In this document: piece by piece, positions 16,222 through 26,246 of the stretch
Layout of the letters: each line of letters starts with the position of its first letter
Numbering within the stretch: position 1 is the first letter of the stretch
Origin: Planctomycetia bacterium
GTDB lineage: Bacteria > Planctomycetota > Planctomycetia > Pirellulales > Thermoguttaceae
Assembly (NCBI GenBank): GCA_030539035.1
Contig: JAUNSU010000017.1
Span: 1 to 47,342, forward strand
Direction: 5' to 3'
DNA: 47,342 bases
Notes under the pieces: generated by a model
What the model was told of the DNA's origin: nothing
What the model saw: only the letters and a program-made list of their open reading frames with translations
Databases searched by the model: none
Position numbers and translations under genes: made by a program

Positions 16222-19200
16222 ATGTCGGATATTATCGTTAAGGGAGCACGCGAACATAATCTTTGCGCAGTGGATCTGCAATTGCCGCGAAATCGCCTGA
16301 TCTGTTTTTCAGGAGTAAGCGGCAGCGGAAAGAGTTCGCTCGCCTTCGATACCCTTTATGCCGAAGGGCAAAGACGGTATATCGAAAGCTTGTCGAGCTA
16401 TGCGCGTCAATTTCTGGATCAGCTTCCCAAGCCCGATGTGGAATTGATCGGGGGGTTGAGTCCGGCTATTTCGATCTCGCAAAAGACAGGAGGACATAAT
16501 TCCCGATCAACGGTCGGAACCATTACCGAGATCTACGATTTTCTCCGCGTTCTTTTTGCCCGTGTCGCAACCGGATACTGTCCCCATTGCGGCCGGCCCA
16601 TTACCGCGCAAACAAAGGATCAAATCCTTAAACAGCTGCAAACCTTTTCCGACGGAACATCCCTGATTTTACTCGCTCCCCTGATTCGGGGACAAAAAGG
16701 GGAACATCGCAATCTTTTTTCCGATCTGAAAAAGCAGGGATTTCTTCGGGCGCGCGTTGACGGAAATCTTGTCCTCCTTGAAGAGGATCTGAATCTCGAC
16801 CGACGGGTCAAACACCAGATCGACGTCGTGATCGATCGTGTTGTTCTTGCTCCTTCCTCTTGGCTTCGGCTGGCCGAATCCCTCGAACTCGCCCTCCGAA
16901 TTGGAAATGGACAAATCATCGTTCTTGCCGAAAACGAAAACAATCAGAGTGAACTTGCTTTCAGTTCCAAATACGCTTGTACTTACTGCAATGTAAGCTT
17001 TGATGAACCGACGCCGCAAATGTTCAGCTTCAACAGTCCGGCCGGAATGTGTCCGCACTGTCAAGGACTCGGTTTTATTCATACATTCGATCCGGATCTC
17101 CTGATCCCGGACAAAACGAAATCCTTTCAGCAGGGAGCGGTCGTCTTTCTCGGCAAATGGAAAGATCTCGGACGATGGAAAAGACATATCTATCAGGGAG
17201 TCGCCGACACTCTTGCCCGCGTTTACAATCTGAATAAAAACGATCTTCTGGAAAAAGCATGGGAAGAATTGGACGAAAGGGTCAAGCACGCCTTTTTATG
17301 GGGAACCGGGGATCTTCACATCACTTATACCTGGAGAAATGGACCTTCCGGATATAAATGGGGAGGTGTATTCGAAGGAATCATTCCCCGGATGAGCAAA
17401 CAGTACAACGAAAGCGGAAACAGAATGTTCCGCACCGCGATGGAAAAGTTCATGAATATCATTCCTTGCGGTTTTTGCAAGGGAAGACGATTAAATGAAC
17501 AGGCCTCGTCCTTTAAAATAGAAACGCTTTCCGATTCCCCGCTTTTCGCGGAAAAGAAAATCTTTTCTCTTCCCGAACTTTCTGAACTTCCGATCAGCGA
17601 TCTGCTGGAATTTTTTACCGGACTCAACCTGAACCCAACCGGACAGATCATTGCCGAAGAAATCCTCAAGGAAATTCGGGGACGACTTGGATTTCTGATC
17701 GACGTCGGACTCGATTATCTTTCCCTTGGACGATCGGCGCCAACGCTGGCAGGCGGTGAAATGCAGCGGATCCGGCTCGCGGGCCAAATCGGATGCGGAT
17801 TGGTCGGCGTTCTTTACGTTCTGGATGAACCCTCCATCGGACTTCATCCAAGGGACAATACGCGTTTGATCAGCACGCTTACCCATTTGCGGGATTTGGG
17901 AAATACGGTCGTCGTCGTCGAACATGATGAAGATACCATGCTCGCTGCCGATTATCTGGTCGATTTCGGACCCGGCCCCGGGGTTCACGGCGGACAGATC
18001 GTTGCCCAGGGAACCGTAAAGGAGATCTTTCGAAAGAAAGCGCCCGAAAGTTTAACCCGAAAATATCTCCTCGGAACAGAATCCATTCCAGTCCCGACCG
18101 AACGGAAAGCGCCGGGCCCGAATAAACTGATCGTTCGCGGCGCTTCCCATAATAATCTGAAAAATATCGATGTGGAAATCCCCCTGGGACTTATCGTTTG
18201 TATTACCGGGGTGAGCGGAAGCGGAAAAAGCTCTCTCGTAAACGATATTATTTCCGAAGCACTCATGATCGAACTCAATCACGGAACTGGCAATCCGGGA
18301 AAACACCGCGCTCTCGAAGGACTTCAGTATCTCGATAAAATGATCGCAATCGATCAAACGCCGATCGGAAGAACTCCGCGATCGAATCCTTCCACTTATA
18401 TCAAATTGTTCGATGATATTCGAAAGCTGTTTTCCGAACTTCCGGAAGCAAGAGCAAAAGGATTTACTCCCGGACGATTCAGCTTTAATGTCGCCGGCGG
18501 ACGATGTGAAGCCTGTGAAGGAAATGGCGCTGTAAAGCAGGAAATGGATTTCCTCGCCGATATCTGGACAACATGCAATGTTTGCGATGGAAAAAGATTC
18601 AATAAAGATACTCTTTCCGTTCAATTCAAAGGGATGTCCATCGATCAAATCCTTGATATGGACGTGGAAACCGCCCTTCAGCATTTCGAGAACATTCCGA
18701 AAATTCGCGAAAAACTTCAAACACTGTTCGACGTCGGATTGGGATACATGAAGCTGGGACAGCCTTCCCCCACCCTTTCCGGCGGTGAAGCACAACGGAT
18801 CAAGCTCGCGAAAGAACTTGTCAAAAAAAGTACCGGAAAGACCCTTTATCTGCTGGATGAACCGACAACCGGCCTCCATTTTGCCGATATTAAGCTGCTC
18901 CTGAAAATTCTGAAAGATTTCGCCGATGCCGGAAACACAGTTTTAATCGTCGAACACAATCCCGATGTGATCAAAGTCGCCGACTGGATCATCGATCTTG
19001 GGCCCGAAGGGGGAAACGGCGGCGGACAAATCGTTGCGCAAGGACCGCCGGAAGAGATCATTAAAAATGAACACTCCTATACGGGCAAAGCGCTTAAAGC
19101 CTATATCGAACGAGGGCAAAAATCCTCAAAAGAACGCCGGGATTCCCTTCCGAATCTCTCCGCTCCGCCCGATTTCGATCCGGAAGATAATGCGATTATT

Positions 19201-22200
19201 GCCCGGGAAGTTCAGGAACATAATCTGCAAAATATCTCGGCGGCAATTCCCCGTAATCAAATTACCGTCTGCTGCGGACCAAGCGGAAGCGGAAAATCCT
19301 CTTTCGCGATTGATACCGTCTACGCGGAAGGACAGCGTCGATATGTCGAAAGCCTGAGTTCCTACGCACGTCAATTTCTCGGACAAATGCAGAAGCCCAA
19401 GGCGGGCCTGATCTCCGGGATTTCTCCTGCAATCGCGATTGATCAAAAGACGGCCGGCCATTCTCCCCGATCGACGGTCGGAACGGTTACCGAGATCCAG
19501 GATTATCTCCGAATCTTGTTTGCGCGGCTTGGAGTTCCCTGGTGTCCCGACTGCAATATCCCGATCGGATCCCAATCGACCGATGAAATCATCGGAAGAA
19601 TCCTCCTTTATCCGAACGATACAGTCCTTTTGATCGCCGCTCCCCTGAACTCCGATCCTCCTTTCGATTACGATAAAGTTCGGACGAAATACCGCACACT
19701 TGGATTTCAGCGAATACGGGTCGATGGACACCTTCATTCCCTCGATGATTCCCTCGAAATCGATCGAAAACGGCATCATACAATCGAATTGATCGTTGAT
19801 CGCGTTCACTTTAAAAATACGGCCGAAAAGAACGCGCTCCGAAGCCGAATCGCCGGAAGCGTCGAAGCGGCATTCAGCTTGAACCAGGGAACGATCCATC
19901 TGATTCGAGCCGATGAAAACAGTCCCGAAGAAACATGGAAAGTCGATGTAATGAGCCGCCATCTCTCCTGCGAAAAATGCGGAAGAGCGTTTGAAGTTCT
20001 TACTCCGCACCATTTTTCGTTCAACAGTCCGCTGGGATGGTGTCCCCATTGCGAAGGACTCGGGATTCAAAAAGGAACCAATACAGCAGGGCATCTCTAC
20101 GATCCCAAATTGACGCTGGAAGAAGGCGCCATCTCGCTCTGGTCGAATCCGAATGATCCCTGGTCCCGAAAGACGCTTGAAATTTTTGCCCAAGAGATGG
20201 GAATCCCCCTCAATGTTCCGTTTGAACAGCTCGATGTGCGGCACCGTCGATTCTTTTTCCATGGAACAGGAGAACGCTGGTTTTCCGTTTTCGATCCGAA
20301 CGATCCTTCACGTCTTCTTTTCCGATTTCAGTTCAAAGGTCTTTATCCTTCGATTGAAGAAGCGGGCCGGCTCGTTCCCGCTTTCCGGGGAAAACTGGAA
20401 TATCAGATCGATGAAGTGGAATGCACCGTTTGCCTGGGCAGCCGCCTTCGGGACGATGTCGCCGCTGTCCAATTTCATGGACAGACAATGGATCAGATCT
20501 GCCGCAAACCCCTTGGTGATCTGATCGGCTTCTTCAACAGCTGGAAGCCTTCGCCCATGGAACAAAAGGTCGCTGGCGATCTGATCGAAGAGGTTAAGCA
20601 GCGGCTCAGTTTCCTCGTCGAAGTCGGATTGGATTACTTAACGCTTTCCCGCCCGGCGCCGACTCTTTCGGGCGGTGAATCCCAGCGTATTCGCCTTGCC
20701 GCGCAAATTGGAAGCGGACTTGTCGGTGTCCTGTATGTCCTTGATGAACCGACAATCGGACTTCATTCCCGCGATAATAAACGGTTAATCGCAACTTTGC
20801 GCCGCCTGTGCAGTCTGGGAAATACCCTTCTGCTCGTCGAACACGATAAAGAAGTAATCGAATCCGCAGATCATCTCATCGACTTCGGACCGGGCGCCGG
20901 AAAAGAAGGGGGACTCGTCACCGCCGAAGGAACTCCCGAAGAGATCATGAATAATCCCGATTCCCTCACTGGAAATTATCTCTCCGGCCGAAAGATCATT
21001 CCTGTCCCGATCAATCGGCGAATCCTTTGCGATCTCGATTGCATCGATCTGGAACCGGCCGATCCAAAGCCCAGGAAGGGACGCGGTAAAAAAGCGCTTC
21101 AAAAAGATCCTCCAAAATATGTCCTTCCGCAAAATGAAATCGAACGGCGGCTCCGATACCTGCGGGCACGTGATCATCATATTCCATCGAATGTGGAAGA
21201 GATCTATGGAAATCCGCTGCCCGTCTGGACGCCCGGATGGATCCTTATCCGCGGTGCGCGGCACAACAACCTCAAATCGATCGATGTCCCTATCCCCCTC
21301 TCCGCTTTTACCGCGGTTACCGGGGTCAGCGGAAGCGGAAAAAGCTCCCTCATTGAAGATGTTCTCTACAAAGAACTCGCGCGGCGATTGCAAAGAGCGC
21401 AAACTGTTCCCGGATCCTTCGAAGATCTTCCCGGTATGGAACAGATCAATAAGGTAATCGAAGTCGATCAAAAGCCGCTGGGACAAACACCGACCTCGAA
21501 TCCCGCAACGTATACCGGCGTATTTGATCTGATCCGCCAACTTTATGCCCAGCTTCCCGAATCCCGCCTCCGGGGATATACTCCCCGGCGGTTCAGTTTT
21601 AATTTGCAGGGAGGACGCTGTGAAAAATGTGAAGGAGCCGGACAGATCAAGATCGAAATGCACTTCCTCGCAGATGTATGGGTTACCTGCGACGCGTGCA
21701 ACGGAAAACGATATGATCAGCAGACTCTCGAAGTCCTGTATCATGGAAAATCGATTGCCGACGTACTCGATATGTCCTGTCGGGACGCGTTGGCCCTGTT
21801 CGCGAATGTTCCGGCAATCGCCCGAATTTTGCGTATGCTCTGTGAAGTCGGACTTGATTATATCGCCTTGGGCCAATCGGCAACGACTCTTTCAGGAGGA
21901 GAAGCGCAACGGGTCAAGCTGGCCGCCGAACTTGCCCGACCGGATACCGGACGAACCGTCTATATTCTTGATGAACCGACGACAGGTCTTCACTTCGAAG
22001 ATCTCAACCGGCTCCTTGATGTGCTCCACCATCTCGTCGATCTCGGCAATACTGTGATTGTGATCGAACATAATTCCGACGTCATTAAATCCGTGGATTG
22101 GATCGTCGATATCGGACCAGAAGCCGGACTCGAAGGAGGACATCTCGTTTATGCGGGAACTCCGGAACAGCTCGCTCAATATGAAAAAAATTGGCTCTCG

Positions 22201-23301
22201 GAACCTGAAGATCATAAAACAGGATTTCGCAGCTATACGGGCGATATGCTGATCCCACTGCTCGAAAATCCCGACTATCAGGAACGAAAACTGTTCGATC
22301 CCAAAGCCTTTGAAGAGGAAATGAAGAGCGCAAACGAAGAAGATTCGGAAGGATCGGAAGAAGAATCGGAACCGATGCCTTGGGAAAAGGACGGGCGCGG
22401 CTGGCACACGAATACGCACGCGAGCCGGACAGGATCCCCTTGCCGCTGGGATGGCCGCATTCTTGCCCGAATTATCGATCGAATCGAAGAAGCGGAAGGA
22501 TTCGCACCTACCGACTGGAATAATCGCTCGATCGTCGAAATCCGTGCGGAAAAGAAGTCCCTGGGCTGGTTCTTTCATGCGATCACCGCAGAGGAATGGC
22601 TGCTCAAAGTCAAGTTCCGAACTGCCCGAAATACCTTTAAAAAAGATCTTCTTGTTCAGCAGCTCGATCTGCGGCCCTTAAACGAAATGGACGATATTCC
22701 CCTTTACGGAACCCAGCAAAGAGTAAAAGTGGAAACAGCCGGTCCTTGGCAGGAGATCGAATTGCGGATCTGCACTTATGAGGAATTCGATCGGCCCGAA
22801 TTCTGGAGTTTTCTCGATCTTGCGATCGAACAGTTCACAAAATTAATGGACAAAGCAAAAGAAAATTCCGTCAATTTAACACCATGGAAAACGCTGGGAA
22901 AGAAGTGGCATCTGGATCCTCACCATTTTTACGGCGGAGACACCAAACCCGCCTGGCCCATCGAATTGGTGGAGAAAGCAGAAGCTCTCATTCTCGAAGC
23001 CGATCCCGATCTCGTTCCGAATTGGGGCAATAAACTTCTTGTTCCCTTTACCAAAAAGGGATCTTCCGGAGCAGCTTGTATTTTAATGACTAAAAACGCA
23101 AACTTCCTCGGATTACAGATCAATGTTCCCAAAAATTCCGTTCCGCAGGGAAAAATTCTGCATCTCGGATCCGAACCGGAAGTCGACGGTTCAAATCCGT
23201 CTTTCGATGCTGTTCAGTTGCGATTTCAATCAAAGCAGGATTTCAACCCGAAAGAGCTCCGGGCATTTCTGAATGAAGTGCTGGGCAATTCGGAAGATTA
23301 A
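16222..23301 (+). CDS. uvrA: Double-length (tandem) UvrA excinuclease subunit with C-terminal extension
   Basis: A 2359-residue fusion of two UvrA units, each with two ABC ATPase sites. Walker A motifs (GVSGSGKSS or GPSGSGKSS) start at about residues 31, 663, 1019 and 1701. The LSGGE signature is present in sites 2, 3 and 4; site 1 reads LAGGEMQ. Zinc-finger CxxC pairs occur in both halves (for example CPHC, CEACEGNG, CEKCEGAG), and LDEPTTGLH follows sites 2 and 4. UvrA normally works as a dimer of about 950-residue subunits that finds bulky DNA lesions and loads UvrB; here one chain carries both. Double-length UvrA is known in Chlamydia and Planctomycetes. Residues about 2085-2359 form an extra domain that is not part of UvrA: an acidic linker, then a mixed alpha/beta region I cannot name. 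ATG 16222 follows AGGAAAA. Confidence 0.93.
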   Translation: MSDIIVKGAREHNLCAVDLQLPRNRLICFSGVSGSGKSSLAFDTLYAEGQRRYIESLSSYARQFLDQLPKPDVELIGGLSPAISISQKTGGHNSRSTVGTITEIYDFLRVLFARVATGYCPHCGRPITAQTKDQILKQLQTFSDGTSLILLAPLIRGQKGEHRNLFSDLKKQGFLRARVDGNLVLLEEDLNLDRRVKHQIDVVIDRVVLAPSSWLRLAESLELALRIGNGQIIVLAENENNQSELAFSSKYACTYCNVSFDEPTPQMFSFNSPAGMCPHCQGLGFIHTFDPDLLIPDKTKSFQQGAVVFLGKWKDLGRWKRHIYQGVADTLARVYNLNKNDLLEKAWEELDERVKHAFLWGTGDLHITYTWRNGPSGYKWGGVFEGIIPRMSKQYNESGNRMFRTAMEKFMNIIPCGFCKGRRLNEQASSFKIETLSDSPLFAEKKIFSLPELSELPISDLLEFFTGLNLNPTGQIIAEEILKEIRGRLGFLIDVGLDYLSLGRSAPTLAGGEMQRIRLAGQIGCGLVGVLYVLDEPSIGLHPRDNTRLISTLTHLRDLGNTVVVVEHDEDTMLAADYLVDFGPGPGVHGGQIVAQGTVKEIFRKKAPESLTRKYLLGTESIPVPTERKAPGPNKLIVRGASHNNLKNIDVEIPLGLIVCITGVSGSGKSSLVNDIISEALMIELNHGTGNPGKHRALEGLQYLDKMIAIDQTPIGRTPRSNPSTYIKLFDDIRKLFSELPEARAKGFTPGRFSFNVAGGRCEACEGNGAVKQEMDFLADIWTTCNVCDGKRFNKDTLSVQFKGMSIDQILDMDVETALQHFENIPKIREKLQTLFDVGLGYMKLGQPSPTLSGGEAQRIKLAKELVKKSTGKTLYLLDEPTTGLHFADIKLLLKILKDFADAGNTVLIVEHNPDVIKVADWIIDLGPEGGNGGGQIVAQGPPEEIIKNEHSYTGKALKAYIERGQKSSKERRDSLPNLSAPPDFDPEDNAIIAREVQEHNLQNISAAIPRNQITVCCGPSGSGKSSFAIDTVYAEGQRRYVESLSSYARQFLGQMQKPKAGLISGISPAIAIDQKTAGHSPRSTVGTVTEIQDYLRILFARLGVPWCPDCNIPIGSQSTDEIIGRILLYPNDTVLLIAAPLNSDPPFDYDKVRTKYRTLGFQRIRVDGHLHSLDDSLEIDRKRHHTIELIVDRVHFKNTAEKNALRSRIAGSVEAAFSLNQGTIHLIRADENSPEETWKVDVMSRHLSCEKCGRAFEVLTPHHFSFNSPLGWCPHCEGLGIQKGTNTAGHLYDPKLTLEEGAISLWSNPNDPWSRKTLEIFAQEMGIPLNVPFEQLDVRHRRFFFHGTGERWFSVFDPNDPSRLLFRFQFKGLYPSIEEAGRLVPAFRGKLEYQIDEVECTVCLGSRLRDDVAAVQFHGQTMDQICRKPLGDLIGFFNSWKPSPMEQKVAGDLIEEVKQRLSFLVEVGLDYLTLSRPAPTLSGGESQRIRLAAQIGSGLVGVLYVLDEPTIGLHSRDNKRLIATLRRLCSLGNTLLLVEHDKEVIESADHLIDFGPGAGKEGGLVTAEGTPEEIMNNPDSLTGNYLSGRKIIPVPINRRILCDLDCIDLEPADPKPRKGRGKKALQKDPPKYVLPQNEIERRLRYLRARDHHIPSNVEEIYGNPLPVWTPGWILIRGARHNNLKSIDVPIPLSAFTAVTGVSGSGKSSLIEDVLYKELARRLQRAQTVPGSFEDLPGMEQINKVIEVDQKPLGQTPTSNPATYTGVFDLIRQLYAQLPESRLRGYTPRRFSFNLQGGRCEKCEGAGQIKIEMHFLADVWVTCDACNGKRYDQQTLEVLYHGKSIADVLDMSCRDALALFANVPAIARILRMLCEVGLDYIALGQSATTLSGGEAQRVKLAAELARPDTGRTVYILDEPTTGLHFEDLNRLLDVLHHLVDLGNTVIVIEHNSDVIKSVDWIVDIGPEAGLEGGHLVYAGTPEQLAQYEKNWLSEPEDHKTGFRSYTGDMLIPLLENPDYQERKLFDPKAFEEEMKSANEEDSEGSEEESEPMPWEKDGRGWHTNTHASRTGSPCRWDGRILARIIDRIEEAEGFAPTDWNNRSIVEIRAEKKSLGWFFHAITAEEWLLKVKFRTARNTFKKDLLVQQLDLRPLNEMDDIPLYGTQQRVKVETAGPWQEIELRICTYEEFDRPEFWSFLDLAIEQFTKLMDKAKENSVNLTPWKTLGKKWHLDPHHFYGGDTKPAWPIELVEKAEALILEADPDLVPNWGNKLLVPFTKKGSSGAACILMTKNANFLGLQINVPKNSVPQGKILHLGSEPEVDGSNPSFDAVQLRFQSKQDFNPKELRAFLNEVLGNSED

Positions 23302-23314
23302 TTTCGGACTTTAC

Positions 23315-23343
23315 TTGCTTTTTTCTCTTTTTTCGGTTAAAAT
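23315..23343 (+). promoter_or_regulatory. Promoter of the sialidase-like gene
   Basis: TTGCTT (23315-23320), 17 bases, then TAAAAT (23338-23343). It lies about 100 bp before the ATG at 23442 and directly after the uvrA stop codon. Confidence 0.5.
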
Positions 23344-23441
23344 TCTTACAGAGAACAAAATGATCGGGAAGGGACAGAAATCTTTCATCCCTTTCTCCGA
23401 TCTGATTTTATCCCCAAAAGAAAACAGAAGAGGAGAATTTT

Positions 23442-25085
23442 ATGCAATTTCCGCGCACCGCCCTTTGCAGTTTGCTTTTTTTCAGCGCTTTTCTGATTGA
23501 AATTTACGCGCAAACCGACGATTCCCGAACAGTAAAACCGGTTCAAAAGAATCAGGTGATTGCAAGTTCGGAATCTGATCCGGCGGTGAATTTTCCGGTC
23601 AAGAGATTCGCGCCGATCTATTTAACGGCGAGTGATCTTTCTATCGCGAGCGGTAATCCTTCTCTTGTTGCAATGTCGAAAGGATCGGCAAGTATTCCGG
23701 TCTGGTCGCTTTCGGGCGGAACGGTTGGCCAATCCGTTGCCGGACTTGTTCCCGTCTTGCCGGACGATTGTACAGGCGTTGAGGCGGAGATCACCGTTCT
23801 CACATCGGATAAAGAGACGAATCCCAAATTTGAGGATGTCTATCGCGTTCATCTTTTCCAAATGGAAAAGGGATCTTCTTTTTCCTCGAACGCACTTACA
23901 GGTCCCGCGACACGAACCCCGCTTCCCGCGGAGCCGTATTGTACCCGGCAAATCGTTCTGGAATCTTATTATCCGGTAAAGCCAAACAAGCCTCTTGCCG
24001 TTCGCATTCAGAGAGAGCCGGGCGATCCGATCGATACATTTACTCGTCCAACCGGATTGGTAATGGTCAAGATCACTCCGATTGGAGAACTTATAAAGTC
24101 TTATACCGTTCAGAAGGCGGAAAAATACAACTCCTGGCCTGTGATTCAGTCTATTGGCAAGAAGCTCGTCTGTGTCTACTGCCGCGGAACGGCCCATTCC
24201 ATTGCGGAAGATGTTCGCGCCGTCTATGCCCGAACCTCCATGGACAATGGAAAAACATGGACTCCGGAAACTGTGGTCGCAAATACACCGAAATTCGGCG
24301 AGGTAACAATTGGCAAAGGACTGGACGAAAAGGGAGCGATGCTCCTTTGGGTGCGCCGTATCGGATCGACCTGGAATCATGATCTTTACCGCACCGAGGA
24401 CGGGATCAAATTTACACACATCGCAACGCCGAAGCTCGATCCGAATCCGATGCAGATCACGGATGTTTTCAAGGTCCCCGGCGTCGGCTTAATGGCCCTT
24501 TGGTTCGCGGGATTTTATAAGGATGAACCGACCAACTCCTGGGGAACCTTGATCAGCAAAGATAACGGAGCGACCTGGACTCAAAATACAGTGGAATCCA
24601 AATTACCGAAAGCGGAATGGCCGACGGAGCCTTCTGCGGTCTATCTCGGAGATGGGCGTATCCTCGCGATTGCGCGAACGGAAGTCGGAGGATCGACTGC
24701 TGAAAGCACACAATTTCAAATGATCTCTCTTGATTACGGAAAGACCTGGAAGAAAACCCGAACGAATATAAGAGACATCATGAGTTCTACGCCAAGTCTG
24801 ATCTTTGATGCGAAGACCGGTTTATTGAGCAACTATTATTATCAGCGCGGACGGGGAGTTCTTCGGTGCCGTATTACGGATCCGAATTTTATTTTTGATC
24901 ATCCGCTCAGCTGGCCGGCGGCCAAGGCGGTTTCTCTGGGAAGTGCGATCCCCTGGGATGCGGGCAATGTCAACGCGGTTGCTTGCGGAAACTCGCATTA
25001 TCTCGCCTACTATTCAGGTGAAAAGCCCGATCTGGGGATCTATGTAACCGCAGTACCCGCCCCGGCAATAGACGGAAAACAGTGA
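23442..25085 (+). CDS. Secreted BNR-repeat (sialidase-like) protein
   Basis: A 547-residue exported protein. The start ATG follows GAGGAG and opens a signal peptide (hydrophobic core LCSLLFFSAFLI, likely cleaved after YAQ near residue 24). Residues about 50-220 form an N-terminal beta-rich module. Residues about 225-540 form a propeller with three clear Asp boxes: SMDNGKTW, SKDNGATW and SLDYGKTW. Asp boxes mark sialidases and related glycoside hydrolases but also non-enzymatic propellers, so the substrate is open. The likely location is the periplasm or outside the cell, in keeping with the carbohydrate enzymes downstream. It has its own promoter and is followed by 1.1 kb of repeats, so it seems monocistronic. 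Confidence 0.75.
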   Translation: MQFPRTALCSLLFFSAFLIEIYAQTDDSRTVKPVQKNQVIASSESDPAVNFPVKRFAPIYLTASDLSIASGNPSLVAMSKGSASIPVWSLSGGTVGQSVAGLVPVLPDDCTGVEAEITVLTSDKETNPKFEDVYRVHLFQMEKGSSFSSNALTGPATRTPLPAEPYCTRQIVLESYYPVKPNKPLAVRIQREPGDPIDTFTRPTGLVMVKITPIGELIKSYTVQKAEKYNSWPVIQSIGKKLVCVYCRGTAHSIAEDVRAVYARTSMDNGKTWTPETVVANTPKFGEVTIGKGLDEKGAMLLWVRRIGSTWNHDLYRTEDGIKFTHIATPKLDPNPMQITDVFKVPGVGLMALWFAGFYKDEPTNSWGTLISKDNGATWTQNTVESKLPKAEWPTEPSAVYLGDGRILAIARTEVGGSTAESTQFQMISLDYGKTWKKTRTNIRDIMSSTPSLIFDAKTGLLSNYYYQRGRGVLRCRITDPNFIFDHPLSWPAAKAVSLGSAIPWDAGNVNAVACGNSHYLAYYSGEKPDLGIYVTAVPAPAIDGKQ

Positions 25086-25230
25086 TTAGTGATTAGTTGG
25101 GGGCCCCGGTGCCGAAAGCGCATACGGAGGGCGGTCGTCCCGGCCCGAGCGGTGTGAATTTTCTAAAGGCGTTGAGATTTTAAACCGCGAGATTCAATAG
25201 TCTCAGCTGTCCCAGTAGTCCCATCTCCCT

Positions 25231-25260
25231 TTTTGAAACCACGGATGTTCACGGATTACC
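25231..25260 (+). repeat. Short dispersed repeat 'GAAACCACGGATGTTCACGG'
   Basis: About 29 bases here match 36841-36869 with a few changes (ACCACGGATGTTCACGGAT against ACCGCGGATATTCACGGAT). Here it sits at the left side of a repeat-rich spacer. Confidence 0.5.
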
Positions 25261-25290
25261 ACGGATGGAATTTTGAAAAAGCGATGTTTT

Positions 25291-25450
25291 TTGAGAAGAC
25301 CGGGGAAGTAGAGAAAAACAAGGATTTGTGTGTGCGGTTGGAATCCGAGCGCTGGGACCGTGGGCGTCCTCGCCCTCGCGGCGGCGGAGCCGACGTGGTC
25401 GAAGAGTTGGAATCTCTAAAAAACGCGGTGATTCGAATAAGGGTTGAACC
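25291..25450 (+). repeat. Dispersed hairpin repeat, copy A
   Basis: Shares the core GAGCGCTGGGAC with copies at 25905, 29440 and 47036. A stem GTGGGCG/CGCCCTC (25360-25377, loop TCCT, one mismatch) follows, then a GCGGC/GCCG stem and the tail GTTGGAATCTCTAAAAAACG. The frames it opens are not genes. Confidence 0.6.
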
Positions 25451-25609
25451 ACAATCCCCCGGGTGATGTTTACCCCCTAATGAAGGTCGTCGGTGATCAG
25501 GGAACAATGGGGACATAGGGGACTGGCGAACAGGGGTAATTCTTTTTGTCCTCATTGTCTCCTCCTCGTCGTCTCTGTGTTCGGATTCGAACCCTTATCT
25601 GTGTTCCTC

Positions 25610-25759
25610 GTTCTTTTTGCACTGCGCTTACAGCGCGCTGCTGTTGGGGGGTTCGTAAACCCGGGGTGCCGGTCGCTTCGCTCCCTCTGCCCCGGGCTGG
25701 AAGGCACTGCCCCTATCGGGGCGCTATTTATTGATAATTCCAACCGGGTGAAGTAATAT
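25610..25759 (+). repeat. 150-bp direct repeat, copy 1
   Basis: Nearly identical to 29285-29433. Both begin TTCTTTTTGCACTGCGCTTA, contain GGTCGCTTCGCTCCCT and GGCTGGAAGGCACTGCCCCT and end CAACCGGGTRAAGTAATAT. The main difference is a short variable stretch after CTGCTGTTGGG. Confidence 0.75.
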
Positions 25760-25904
25760 CGTTGTTGGCCCTTGCGTTAATATGTATTTGCGTTTTATGA
25801 TAAATAATATCGTATTCGTTTGCGTCCATCCGAAAAGGCTCCAACAACGTTTTTAGAAAATTATCATCGCTCGGGGCGGCCAAGATGACCGTCCTCCGTA
25901 TGCG

Positions 25905-26130
25905 GCTGCGCCGCCGCTCTGTGAAGGGGTTGAAATCTCCAAAAGAGATAATCTCCCATTAACCCGGGGAAGTGGAAAAAACACCGATCCGCGAACCCGG
26001 TTTGAACCCGAGCGCTGGGACAGTGGACGTCCCGGGCTCCCGGCGGCTGAGCCGCCGTGGTCGAAGAGTTGGAATCTCTAAAAAACACAGTGATTCGAAT
26101 AAGCGTCGAACAACGATCCCCCCGAACGAT
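25905..26130 (+). repeat. Dispersed hairpin repeat, copy B
   Basis: Contains the segment CCCATTAACCCGGGGAAGTG, the core GAGCGCTGGGAC, a diverged first stem (26023-26039) and a perfect second stem CGGCGGC-TGA-GCCGCCG (26041-26057), then the TTGGAATCTCTAAAAAACAC tail shared with copy A. Confidence 0.65.
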
Positions 26131-26246
26131 GTATTCCCTAATTCCGGTCGCTTCGCTCCCTTCATTACGGGCTTGCGGAACAATCTCTTTTCTGCTTCCC
26201 CGGTTTTTGAGGATCCCCTCCGGCGTTGCCGTCGGGAAATAAAAGT

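Noticed and set aside
25493..25756. Open frame of 87 codons in the spacer, and others like it at 25233, 25972 and 28986-29417
   Set aside because: They are translations of the dispersed repeats, contain low-complexity Arg/Ser-rich peptides, lack ribosome sites and have counterparts on both strands.
25086..26246. CRISPR array
   Set aside because: The repeats are 150-220 bp, irregularly spaced, dispersed over 22 kb and not separated by uniform spacers; no cas genes are present.
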